A stretch of 64,000 bases of DNA. It comes from Marthasterias glacialis (Eukaryota; Echinodermata; Asteroidea; Forcipulatida; Asteriidae). The stretch is from NCBI GenBank assembly GCA_911728455.2, contig OU452222.1, forward strand, positions 26,712,923 through 26,776,922. Reading direction: 5' to 3'. Below, in pieces: positions 11,117-21,973 of this stretch. The notes under the pieces are model-generated. The model worked only from the letters and a program-made list of their open reading frames with translations, was not told where the DNA came from and searched no databases. The position numbers and the translations under genes are program-made. Numbering within the stretch: the first letter of the stretch is position 1; each line of letters starts with the position of its first letter.

Positions 11117-11483
11117 ATTAACGCCCCAGCTCAACATTTTAGTAAGATAGAAAAACAGAAATGTTCACCGATTTACATGGTATAAAGATAATGATGGTAG
11201 AAAAATTTCCTTGAAATATTTTTGCCTGAAGTGTTATCGTTTTTTTAACAATAAATGAAATGAGATTCAAAATTAGTTTTCGTCTCAGTGGGACGAAAAC
11301 TCTGCCTATACTAGGAATGCGTACAAATATGCTGAATGCATTTTTACCGTTCTCTCGCATATGCAACGACGCAATGAGCTGACATTTCCACATGTAAGGT
11401 TGTTTTATTACAAAAAAACTTGATTTGTGTGGAGAACAGAAGCATTTACAGTCAGTTTACCAATGTGGAGCTTGGGCTTTAAT
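11117..11483. repeat. MITE family A (copy 1): AGCTCAACATTGG ends, GTTTTCGTCTC palindrome centre
   Basis: Ends are inverted (GCCCCAGCTCAACATT... and ...AATGTGGAGCTTGGGCTTT). The centre at 11276-11300 is the near-palindrome GTTTTCGTCTC-AGTGG-GACGAAAAC. Other copies: 21615-21973, 23918-24273, 27995-28341 and 58636-59001. Length is 345-370 bp and there is no coding potential. Confidence 0.85.
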
Positions 11484-12714
11484 TGGGAGTTGGATTATGG
11501 ACACCAATATTAACATGTTAAATGCATAGCAGCACACTTAACTATTACCCATACAATGATTGTTTTTTAACGGACCCGTAACTTGTGATTTGTAGTTTGC
11601 GAGATCGTCGCGGACTGCTACAAGTCTAACATGTAGCACTTGGGCATGCAGTTATTTTCAACAGGCGCGACACTAGTAGAATTTCACACTCCCCATGGGT
11701 AACATCAAAGTTTACAATCTGAGAGACTGTTAGTTATTCTTACGTGCCCCGTAATGGGAAAATGACTTCTAAAATAAACTAAACGTCTATCTGTGTATTA
11801 TATACGTCGCCGCATGGTAAAATAATTTGTCTTGTGTATCGCTACGAGGTTAAACATGCCAACATACCCCCCGCTGAAAGATGGATCAGCTCAGCCGTGA
11901 TAGTCCAGAATGTGTGAGATGAAGGGATCAGGAGTTACTAGTTTTGTACGTGGGTAAACTCCACATTTCCAAGCTGGAATTGGAGGACGTCGGAGGCGTC
12001 ATTTTTGTGACTCGTGAGAGTTCAGTTAATACTAGTTGACGCGGTGTCGTTTTATTTTGTTCGATGGCGAGCGAGTTCAATGGGATTTTAAGACTCTACA
12101 TTACATGATGGTTGTTGCGGTTCCCAAGGTGAGTGGTAAGTCGACCAAATTTGTTTTGGAATTTTTGTGAGGAAGTTGGTGTGATTTGTTAATTTGTATT
12201 TGACCAAGTTCTCGCCAACCGGTAGGTGCGCGGTGGGTTGCCTGTCACCACGATTCACGCGTGGAGTCTTATTAACTCTATGTTGATGGATTCTTTTGGG
12301 CTGCATAACATTGACCTCCAAAGTCGTTAGTGCCAGCGTATTTTTTTTTATGTGTAGGCCTTTTGAGATTTTTGTTTTTGTGTTATTGACTCATAGTTTT
12401 GATCTGACTTCTCAGCCATCTTGGGAAGGGATTGGTAAAAAGAACCTACACTGTATGCTACATCTCAAGTTGAAAAAAGATTGCATTTTTAAAGAAAGGT
12501 CACTTAGCTATTACGCCATGCAGGTACCTCCATGGTAAAGACAAATTTAAAAAGTTCCGAAGACAGAAATTTTGTTTCTTTTTGGGGGGCAGAAATTGCT
12601 CATTTTCATTACAATCGAGTTCAACTTTTTTAAGGTAAATTGTCTACACGTGTAAATGTATATATTTTATGAGAAGTAACGAGCTGTTATCAAAATGCTA
12701 TGATTGAGATGATA
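11484..12714. other. No gene seen
   Basis: Mixed-composition DNA without a supportable exon. Open frames of 60-80 codons here have no recognisable domain or splice context. Confidence 0.4.
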
Positions 12715-12895
12715 GCGAGACAATGGACCTCACGCATTGACGTCATCACGTTGTCATCTTAAAACGATGATGAAACACACAGATAGGCGCGGCGCAAAGG
12801 ATGGGCAAATGATCAACCTTCTTCTGACCTCTGTGCGAGGGCGCCCTACTCAAGTGGCGTCATGTGTAAGGTCACGTGCACGTGCACATGGAACT
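12715..12895. repeat. Diverged MITE related to the one at 48154-48341
   Basis: Shares GACGTCAT, the AGGGCGCCCT block, TGATCAACCTTCTTCTGACCTC and ATGGGCAAATGA-like segments with the element at 48154-48341. The outer TAGACCTTATGCA ends seen there are degraded here (TGGACCTCACGCATTG). Non-coding. Confidence 0.45.
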
Positions 12896-13019
12896 GGACT
12901 GGCTCAGTGTTGATTATCAGTTATGCGATCATACTTGCGTGCTGCGTGCAGGGTGACGAACAAAGATGGCCGCCAAGGCCGTGAACCTGTTACTGTCTTA
13001 TCCGACAACAATCGCCATA

Positions 13020-13176
13020 CCAATGTAGCAGTCAGTGATGGGGGCTATTCAATATATCGAATCATTCAGTTGTGCGTTGTTTCGATCTCGTTTGGGGCCG
13101 GGGGAAATAGAGGGAATGGGCCGAAAGGGTTCTGAGCGGGTGACCCCCCCCCCCGCCCCCATCTGGTTACACCACT
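13020..13176. repeat. Dispersed G-run/C-run repeat (copy 2)
   Basis: Related to 1027-1228: the same GCTATTCAATATATCGAATC core, the same GGGTTCTGAGC segment before a C-run (13144-13160), and a right end of TGGTTACACCACT. The left G-run is reduced in this copy. Confidence 0.65.
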
Positions 13177-13704
13177 GGTAGCAATGTAGGACGTGGTTCA
13201 TGTATACATGTAGTTTGCATGATCAGCAGCAATGGGCTTCCATTGCGTGATAATCAAAGGAGCTTTCCTTTTGCGGCGCCATGCGGAAATCCTGTATTGC
13301 TCCTGATTTCCGATCTTGGGACAGAGAGAACTGAGTGAGTGCGTGTTTTGATTATCACCCCCAACATAGATCTCAAACAAAACATGCATTTATCATGATC
13401 GAGTGGAGTTGACCAATTTGGGCCAAGGTTTAAGCATAGACCGGTGGTTTAAACTCACCTTGGGTTATGTATAATATGCGAAGGCTTTGTTTGCATTGTT
13501 GGACACAACTTTATGTAGAAGATCGCTGCTGCTGGTAACTTCCATTGCTATTGTATCGATATTGTCTCTTTTATTAACAATTTATTTTGGGTATCACTCC
13601 GAGAGAAAATTTATGGGCTATACACATAATATTTGGATTCACTCTCACAAAGCATGGCGTGTGGAGTTCAAATTCTGCTGTCGCCTGTGTGTGCAGACTG
13701 GTTA
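13177..13704. other. Non-coding lead-in to the minisatellite
   Basis: No exon is supported and no further repeat was recognised. Confidence 0.35.
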
Positions 13705-14435
13705 GGTTTCAGGTACTTGGTTTGAGTTTGAATCAGAGGTACCCATGGTTTGGTTCGATTTCAAATCAGAGGTACCCATGGTTTGGTTCGAGTTTGAATC
13801 AGAGGTACCTGTGGTTTGGTTCGAGTTCAAATCAGAGGTACCCATGATTTGGTTCGAGTTTGAATCAGAGGTACCCATGTTTTGGTTCGAGTTCAAATCA
13901 GAGGTACCCATGGTTTGGTTCGAGTTTGAATCAGAGGTACCCGTGGTTTGGTTTGAGTTCAAATCAGAGGTATCCATGGTTTGGTTCGAGTTCGAATCAG
14001 AGGTGGTTTGGTTGGAGTTCAAATCAGAGGTACCCATGGTTTGGTTTGGTTTCGAATCAGAGGTATACCCATGATTTAGTTTAAGTTGGAATCAGAGGTG
14101 GTTTGGTTAGAGTTCAAATCAGAGGTACCCATGTTTTAGTTGGAGTTCAAATCAGAGGTTCCCATTGTTTGGTTTGAGTTTATATCTGAGGTACCCATGT
14201 TTTAGTTTGAGTTTAAATCAGAGGTACCCATGGTTTGGTTGAGTTCGAATCAGAGGTATACCCATGTTTTGGTTTGAGTTGGAATCAGAGGTACCCGTGG
14301 TTTGGTTTGAGTTTAAATGAGAGATAAATTCGAATTAGAGGTGGTTTGGTTGGAGTTAAAGTCAGAGGTATCCATGGTTTGGTTTGATTTCGAATCAGAG
14401 GTACCCATGGTTTGGTTTGAGTTCGAATCAGAGGC
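13705..14435. repeat. 33-bp minisatellite, about 22 units
   Basis: The unit is a variant of AATCAGAGGTACCCATGG followed by TTTGGTTCGAGTTTG. Most units carry a KpnI-type GGTACC and a CCATGG. Alternating units end in GAATCAG or AAATCAG, suggesting a 66-bp higher-order arrangement in the left part; the right half is more degenerate and has shortened units. Because 33 is divisible by 3, several frames on both strands stay open (for example SEVPMVWFEF repeats). I treat these as by-products: there is no flanking exon structure or codon-level constraint. Confidence 0.95.
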
Positions 14436-17400
14436 CCTGCTTTTAAAGACGAACCACGTTTTTAGCTCAATAATAAATAATCACAGCTTGGGAAACATGA
14501 TAAGGGTGCATGGGTTTGTATACATTTACATTTGGTGGATCACTAGTTCAAACTTGTAGAACTTGTATTTTAGAAGATGCACTGATGGACTGAGACTACC
14601 CAGTTTAACCCTGTTTGAATAGTGTATCGTCGGCGTATGGATGTAATAACGTAGGCTACCCAGTTTAGCCCACATACTACCCCAGACTAAATAATGTATT
14701 TCAACTGAGTTATGGAGTTTGACGGCATGTTGTTGTGTATACTTTTGGCGGATATGAAAGATCTAGCATTAACCCTGCTTGGGTATCTTGTGCCTTTTTA
14801 TAGCTCTATGGTGTACCCAAGTCGATACTTTCGGCGGATGAGAGTCCCTGATTTAGCCCACGAGTTAACCCAGTTTAAGGTATAAACAGCAGGGTTTAAA
14901 CTTTCATATCGTTGGTGGACGTCCATCCTGTCTGTCTACACAGACAGTGCCATTATCAACTATCGCACCATGCACTGTGTACATCGTCGTGACATACTGA
15001 ATTAATGTACAACAGTCTGGGACGAAAGTATAAAGTCTTTCCTTCCTCTCTGTGTACGCCTGGTCTGAGCTCGGACTCACTGGGGCAAAGGTTCATACAG
15101 TCTGAATGTCTTACATGTCTGAACCGTGCTGAACTGTGCATAGGTGCGCTCACAGAGCCCGAGTGACACATAGGAGGGTCGAGGAGGGGGGGGGGGACTA
15201 ACATGGAGGAGGTTAACATGATTCAGCCCATCCCCTGTCATAATTCAGCCATGACGCTGCTGATCCAGGGCGTGGATAAAAAGGGGTTGAGTTTGGCGTT
15301 GACATATTTTTAGAGAGGCCAAGACATGGATGGTTCCCTATTGACCCTATTCACCTGACGTCATTACCCAAGATGAATATTAGTTGCGCTTTTTGGGGAT
15401 TTCCAATTCCGTGTGTCGCACGTTACTTAGCAGTGGTGCGTTGTAGGCAACGCGAGCACGGTTAGACACACACCATAAATAATTTACAAGCAATTTGACT
15501 CGCAAAATGGCAGTCCATGGGGGCAGAGAGTAGCCGCGTGAGACGACAGTGCAAGGGGTATAATATAAGGGTCTAAGTTGCTTAAAAAGTAAACTTGAAC
15601 ATTCCAGGCGTTTCATGGCAGACAATACTCTACACTGTTCGCGAGAGAGAAAAAAATAACAAAGGGGATGGGTTTGACCCCTGTCATAAAAACATATATT
15701 AGTTTATAAAACTTTGCAGTGGTGTGACTATTTTTTATAGAGGATTGTTTGGATCCTTGCACTCAAGTACTGTCTTTAAAAACAAAACCATCTTACGGGA
15801 TTTAAACCAGCTAGATTTATCACTGGGCACGCTCAGTGTGCCCAGTGGTCTTGCATGCGTTTATTAAGACATCTTCTTTGCAGGGATTGAATCGTGGGTT
15901 CGAATCCCAATCAAGTAGCCTGTGGATTTTTCTGAGTTAACAGCGTGGCCAATTGTTGTAAAGTGATTTACTGCAACATATTATAACAATGGAACAATGC
16001 TTAGTCTCCTACGATAGTTGTGGTACGGTAACTAAAATAACACTTTTTTTAATGGTGAGGTAAATTTAAAAATGGAATGCGAAATAACTTCAAGTTCAAG
16101 ACGACTTTTAGCAAAAACCAATTAACACAGGTTGGTTGCAGGCCCAAGAGTCACGTAAATCATATTACACCCAAACAATGCACTCACGCGGAGATTAATA
16201 GTAGTGCATACGGCAGGTCACGCTACACATTCCATGATTAATTTATGTCAGTCAATTTTGTTCATTTTAAAGGTAAAGTGGCGTAATTGCCGGAATTTGT
16301 CAAGATGGCGGCGTTTCACGCTGCAGTAAACTCAAATTGAAAATATCAGTCACTTCCAAGCAGGTTAATACAATGGAAATAAAACAATAAAATAAACATT
16401 AGAAATCGAAGAGTATTTCAAAAGAAATGTCAACGTGGTGAGCTGTTCCGAAGTATTTTGGGGGTGATTTTTGAACATTTATAATTTAGCATTGGATTAT
16501 CCGCCATATTTCATGACACAGGCTACAGTGATAATCACCATCACGTAATTACGTTGCTATTCACGGTACCCGGACGGCAAACTCAACGCTGTAGAGGAAA
16601 GACCCTCCCTTCGAGATAATGATGCGCTTTGATGATCAACTTTGATACTAATTTTACACGAAGAGTGATAAACAGACTAATTTGATTGTTAGATATAGGT
16701 CCTAGAGGAATAAAGCTCTGGAAAAAAGTCTATGATGTACTCATGTTTTAAAGTTAGTTATCATAACCAGCTCACATTATCGTCTAGAAATGATATGACA
16801 GTTAATAGATTTACACCTCATTTTGCAGTATACGTTCTATACACAAAGCACTCGCATTCGTACCCAGTTACTTGGTACTCGGCTATTGGACTCGGTACTC
16901 GGATCGGACCCTTGTACTCCTCGATGGCCTGAGTAGTCGTACTCGAGCACTATACTCGGCCACCCTTAGCACTCGGCAGCACTTGATACTCAACTGAAAA
17001 GTACTTGACTACAACACTGGACATCATTATATCAGATTGGTTTAAAAACGAACAGACACAGTCAGGGGGTACATAATAAGAAAACAGCAAACGATTGTGA
17101 GAAAACGCATCCCGTTACAGACCCACACTGGCATCGTACCAGAATGCAGGGATCATGGTATACACGCAGTTTCGATATCCACAAAGTGAAAGACGATCAC
17201 AAACAAGGACACTTCATTTACACAACTGCAATGGAAGACAGATTGCATTAACTCGTTCAATTTTGGCACCACCTATATTTCTACGAACAAAAAAAACCTC
17301 AAAGCAGTAGTTCACCTTTGGAACCACCTTTGGGAAATGCACCCGGCAACCCTACACCATCCACTTTATACGCGATTGGCTGAAATCCAACCTTTTTTTC

Positions 17401-17908
17401 CCACTATAGTAATGGAGGATAGCATACGTAATTAACAAAGGGTTTTACAGATAGAGTGAAGAACGTGGGTGGTTGTGTTTTTTTCTTCTTCAGAAGCTTA
17501 GCTTCCCCATTTACAAAAGATTTGTTGAACTTGTGTGGTGGATCTAGTTTGGTAAAACCTTTGTGAAATAGTGCAATTTGTTGAGGTTATTTACAAACGC
17601 GTGTGCACTTCAAGTATTAGCGTTTATGTCTAGTCTGACATCATCTTTTGGGTTTGTTTATATTATATTTACTTTATATTTCATGATTATTTTAATCATT
17701 GTGTACAAGAAGTCTCTTACTCTCAATTACTCTTCAACTTCCATTTATTCAGTGGATTTATAATTCTGTGTTTAATACCTTTTATTTAGATATTGATATC
17801 TATTTGATCATTGGATCAATGAATAATCAATATCAATATTATGAGATCCAATAAAATCTGCAATTTGTTTTAACTGTACGTTGAGTTTCACCGGCTATCT
17901 AACAGGAG
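14436..17908. other. Long gene-free region
   Basis: No exon is supported. Observed: a C/G-run near 15185-15195; a segment at about 15380-15560 whose right part (CAAAATGGCAGNCNNTGGG...CAGNGAGTAGC) recurs at 28365-28460; a B-box-like GGGTTCGAATCCC at 15898-15910 that may be a SINE remnant; and degenerate TACTCGG repeats at 16860-17015. The remainder is unremarkable AT-rich DNA. Confidence 0.5.
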
Positions 17909-18020
17909 ACTTTTGAGACGATAGCGGGCGTCCCATAGACTGGTCCTTTTCCATTGTTTTCATCGTTGAGAACAATGGAAAAGGACCGGTCTGTGGGACG
18001 CCCGCTATCGTCTCAAAAGT
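17909..18020. repeat. Hairpin element, 52-bp arms, short loop
   Basis: ACTTTTGAGACGATAGCGGG at 17909 is inverted at the right end (to 18020). The arms pair through GGTCCTTTTCCATTGTT with two mismatches, leaving a loop of about 8 nt. The outer arm contains CCGCTATCGTCTC (reverse strand on the left), a 13-mer also found at the loop of the hairpin at 3833-3906. Confidence 0.88.
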
Positions 18021-18064
18021 ATCCCATTATAAAAGAGTAACATTTTCACTCTCCCCCCCCCCCC

Positions 18065-18290
18065 AGTGGTGTCAGTTTGGCTCTTTTGTGAGTGAAACTC
18101 ACTGTGCATCACCCTTTTTGAGTGAAATTGGGGTGAACTTCAGTCTTTCTTATTCAAGTTGAACGTACCCGTCTTTCACTCTGAAGAGAGTTGTTCGCCA
18201 TATGGCTCTTTGCAAGAGTGGTACGGCGGACAAAACGAGTGGGTTGTCACTCTTTTACATTGAGAGTGGGACAAGCTTGTTCCTTCACCC
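18065..18290 (+). repeat. Dispersed repeat family C (copy 1)
   Basis: Begins CAGTGGTGTCAGTTTGGCTC and contains TTTTTGAGTGAAATTGG, CGTCTTTCACT and CCATATGGCTCTTTGCAAGA, then GTGGTACGGCGGACAAAA. Other copies: 24746-24930 (minus) and 54904-55085 (plus). A C-run precedes it at 18053-18064. The frame covering it is not a gene. Confidence 0.75.
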
Positions 18291-18526
18291 TTGCCTGGGT
18301 GAAACGTCTAATCCGGTCAAGTACCCTTTGATCCATGACTCATTTGTGCGATCATTTGTGCGAAGTCTCGGGGGCAATACGATAAGTTCTACATTTCCCT
18401 ATTCACTTTACAGTAAGTAGATTGGCGGGACACAATTCCTGTTTGACAAGATAAAGAACAAGTCAACGATGATAAAACAAGCTGATAGTGACAACAGTTT
18501 ACTGTAGCTTTTCATATTTAGCTCCA

Positions 18527-18831
18527 TAGACCTTTCTTTTGAGACGTCACTGCCGTGAGTTTTGCCAGCCAGTGGTGGACGAGCGGCCTTCACAGTCAAA
18601 AATACAACAATTTATCATTTAATACACCAGTGTTATTAATTCAATCACTGATAAATCAATTGCACTACACAAAACCAAAATACACATCATCCTCATAAAG
18701 AATGTATTTCATGATGTTCTATTAATTAAAAGGGAAAAACTTGGTCCAACCCAGTTTTATAATTTGTGATACTCAAGGCGCGGCCCATTTACAAAATGGT
18801 GGTCAGTGTTTGTAAACAAAAGAAATATCTA
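18527..18831. repeat. TAGACCTTTCTTTTG MITE (copy 1)
   Basis: Left end TAGACCTTTCTTTTGAGACG and right end AACAAAAGAAATATCTA are inverted. The interior has GTGGACGAGCGGCCTTCAC on the left and ACAAAATGGTGGTCAGTGTT on the right. Other copies: 26554-26874 and 35691-35978. Confidence 0.75.
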
Positions 18832-20863
18832 CTCCTGCATGGATATAAACTCGAGTGACGAAAGCGAGGCCGTGCCACTGAAATGGTCTGGCGCCGTTTA
18901 TCTATTACCATGGCTTTACTTGTACATCACACAGGGAGCACGACGAAACAATTGCAACCAGTCCAATCAAAACATCATCACTCAAAGCTATATCAGTGTA
19001 CGTCAATATTCAGTCCAATCAAGTCAGTTAACCTAGAATGACTTTCATTAGAAAATGGCGCGCATTAAAATAAAAATAAAAACATGATATCTGAGCAAAT
19101 TGGTACCCACACAATTAATTACACAAGCTGTTTCTTTCTAGTAATGCAAGTCCAGGTTTGTACTGTCTGCCGTTTTGTATAGTTGTGAAGTTTATCTCGA
19201 CTTCTGTGCCAGATGAATGTTTGCCGTCTGTCACTCTATATATAATATATCATCATGTTCTCCTAACATGCCCCACCTCTCCCTGACCTCAAGACAATTT
19301 GTGGTCCGATTGCGATAATCAAGTAACACGCTGAAATGCGCATTGCATCTTTTTTGACGTCTTGAAAAAAAAATGTCTCTAATCACACCCAGCTGTTATT
19401 GAGCACTCGGTCGGACCAGTTTCACAGCAGTCGTATAAATTGTTCCCGTCCGACTTCGAAAAAAAATAAATTCTGATAATTGTTGTTCAAATAGTTTCGA
19501 TTCTGACATGCCGTGGATGTCAGCACACCCGATAGCAGCAATCTGTGTCTCGTACAGAGTTGGGCCGTATACTCAGTAATCTTTGAGTGAACTTAAAAGA
19601 GAGATGCATATATTTTTTAGGGCGAATACTAGCATTTTAAAAATGTTGTTCCTTAACCTGACGCACTACATCAGTAAGATTGGAGAAACGGGTTAAAAAT
19701 CGGTGCATCTTAGAATGATTTTCCAATTTTTTAAGTAAAGGATTGATTGATTTATAGTTTGTACATGAGTACTTATTCATGTCTCATCATAACTGGGCTG
19801 GGGAAAAAAGGAACTACACGCATACGCGGGAAAAATAAAACAGTTGAAGGCGGAGCCCGTAATACGGAGTCCGTAAAGAAACATTTAGAAAACAAAACTG
19901 TATTTTAACATGCGCAAGATTTAATTCTAATTGTGCGCACGATTAACGATATGAAATACTATAATGACCTTTTACGGGCTCCGTGCTAAACCACTGGCAC
20001 CTCACTGACAGAGAATAGTTTTTTTTTATTTCTTACAAATTAAGAATGTGAATGAAATCCTACAAAAAAACGAACGATGAAAGTCAGTATGTCTTAAAAA
20101 AATTACCACTTGACAGTTCACAAAATTCAATTGTATGGTCATGTTACCCGCGTACATTGATTTGCATTGTATTGTTTCAATTATGACCTTTACGTATGAA
20201 CTAGTTATGTCACTTTGATATCAGTGTAGCTCCATACTCCGTCATACGGGATTTGATTGGATAACAGTTTGACACGTCAGAAACCAATCATGAATATGTA
20301 AATAGGACAATCCTTTGCACTAAGCCCCTTGGTGGTGTCACAGCAGATTTAAAATGTGAAAGTCATCAACAAAGTGTTAGACCCGGGGGTTAACTAGAGC
20401 GCTTCATTGTCAGTCGGTCCATTAAACGCATGATATATCCCACCTGTGTTATAAATCCGCCCTAGTAAAAATAAACCGGTCAAATTCCACTCGACACTTA
20501 AAAGTAAGACTTGAGCCGTGAACTTCCATCGAACTTCAACATGTCTTGTTGTGTCTGCCATGCGTACCGAGTACCCGAGCACCCGTTAATGTCAACATTG
20601 CTATCAGCTTGCCCAAGCAATCAATAAACACATGAGTCTAGTCAAGGGGAGGGGGGGGGGGGTTAAACCTCATGATTCAAGGAAAAGTACAGGATTTGTA
20701 GTTATCGAGAAACAAAATATTTGTTTCTGAAAGCGCACCGATTAAGAAGTTCATACCAATCCTCCAGAGAAAATTTCATTTCGAAAATCGTTTCCGCAAT
20801 GAGAAATACGCCCAACATGAATGCGTATGAAGCAAAATCCCTGGCAAATTTTCATACAGCGTT
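18832..20863. other. Gene-free region
   Basis: No exon is supported. A short inverted pair (GCGGAGCCCGTA near 19850 and TACGGGCTCCG near 19973) brackets a non-coding element of about 130 bp. A G-run lies at 20649-20662. The rest is unremarkable. Confidence 0.45.
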
Positions 20864-21200
20864 TAAAGGCAAAATATAGGATTGGCAAAGCTGATAGTGC
20901 AGTGTTCTTTGTGTGATTCATGAAAAAACAAACCTGTGAAAATTTGAGCTCTATCTGTCGTCCGTGTCAGGAAGAAAATATTGAAAAACTGTGCACACTT
21001 TTCAGCATTGTAAACACATTGTCCGTAATTTCATTTGTTACAACCGAAATCAAATTCAGGGTCTTTTAATTCTATTTTCTCGACTTTGACAGTATTTCAG
21101 GCAGAAATATTTCTATGGAAGATTGGTACCGATAAGAACTTCATAATCAGTAAGCTTTCAAACTGATACTAGTAAAAAAAAATGATGACTACCAATCCTT
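20864..21200. repeat. MITE family B (related architecture to family A)
   Basis: Ends TAAAGGCAAAATATAGGATTGG and CTACCAATCCTTTA are inverted. The interior carries ACAAACCTGTGAAAATTTGAGC and TATTTCAGGCAGAAATATTT, segments also present in subterminal positions of family A, but with a different end and centre. A diverged flank with CATACCAATCCTCC precedes it. Confidence 0.55.
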
Positions 21201-21614
21201 TAACGTTGTTTTCATTAAAGGACCACCTAAACTGAATGGAAGTTTATTTTAAAATTCGTGGATCGAAATGAACTTCTCTTCCAAAAAACCAGTGGCGTAG
21301 TTTTCTCCTTTAATGAAGTGCCTTTTCCAGACAAGAGAAATAACAGGACATGGTTCTATTCTGAGAGCTAGGCAGGTGTATCCTATTTTAAAACGAGGGA
21401 AACTTTAGAAAATGATAAACGGCTGTATCCCGTTTCCAGACCGTTTTTGGAGACCGGCGCCACGTGCACGCAGCGCTCAGATGAGATTTCCATCCAACCA
21501 CAGCGGGCTTGTCATTGTACTATGTTGGTGTTAAATTTATTATATGTTTTAAAAAAATGTTACGATGTGGAAAATGTGCATGCAAATATTTCCTCAGTTG
21601 AATTTATTGGCCCA

Positions 21615-21973
21615 TTAAAGCCCCACTCAACGTATGTAAACTGGCTGTACCATTCTTTGCAACAAATCAAGATATTTGTAATAAAAACCAACCTGTGAAA
21701 ATGTCAGTTCATTTCGTGTTTCGTTTGCGAGAAAACGGTAAAAATGCGTTGAGCATTTTTTTGTACGCATTCCTACAGGCAGAGTTTTCGTCTCACTGAG
21801 ACGAAAACTAATTTTGGATTTTATTTCATTTATTATTTAAAAACGATAACACTTCAGGCAGACATATTTCAAGGCAAGTTTTCTACCATCATTATATTTA
21901 TACCATGTACGGTATATGTAAATCAGTGAAGATTCATGTTTTCCTTCTTACCAATGTTGAGCTGGGGCTGTAA
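21615..21973. repeat. MITE family A (copy 2, opposite orientation)
   Basis: Bounded by TTAAAGCCCCACTCAACG and ...CCAATGTTGAGCTGGGGCTGTAA. The perfect central palindrome GTTTTCGTCTC-ACT-GAGACGAAAAC lies at 21785-21809. Orientation is opposite to the copies at 11117, 23918 and 27995. Confidence 0.85.

Noticed and set aside
13702-14074. Long repetitive open frames on both strands of the minisatellite
   Set aside because: They follow automatically from a 33-bp unit without stops; no start context, splice sites or flanking exon.
13705-14435. CRISPR-like array
   Set aside because: Units are contiguous with no unique spacers, and the genome is eukaryotic.
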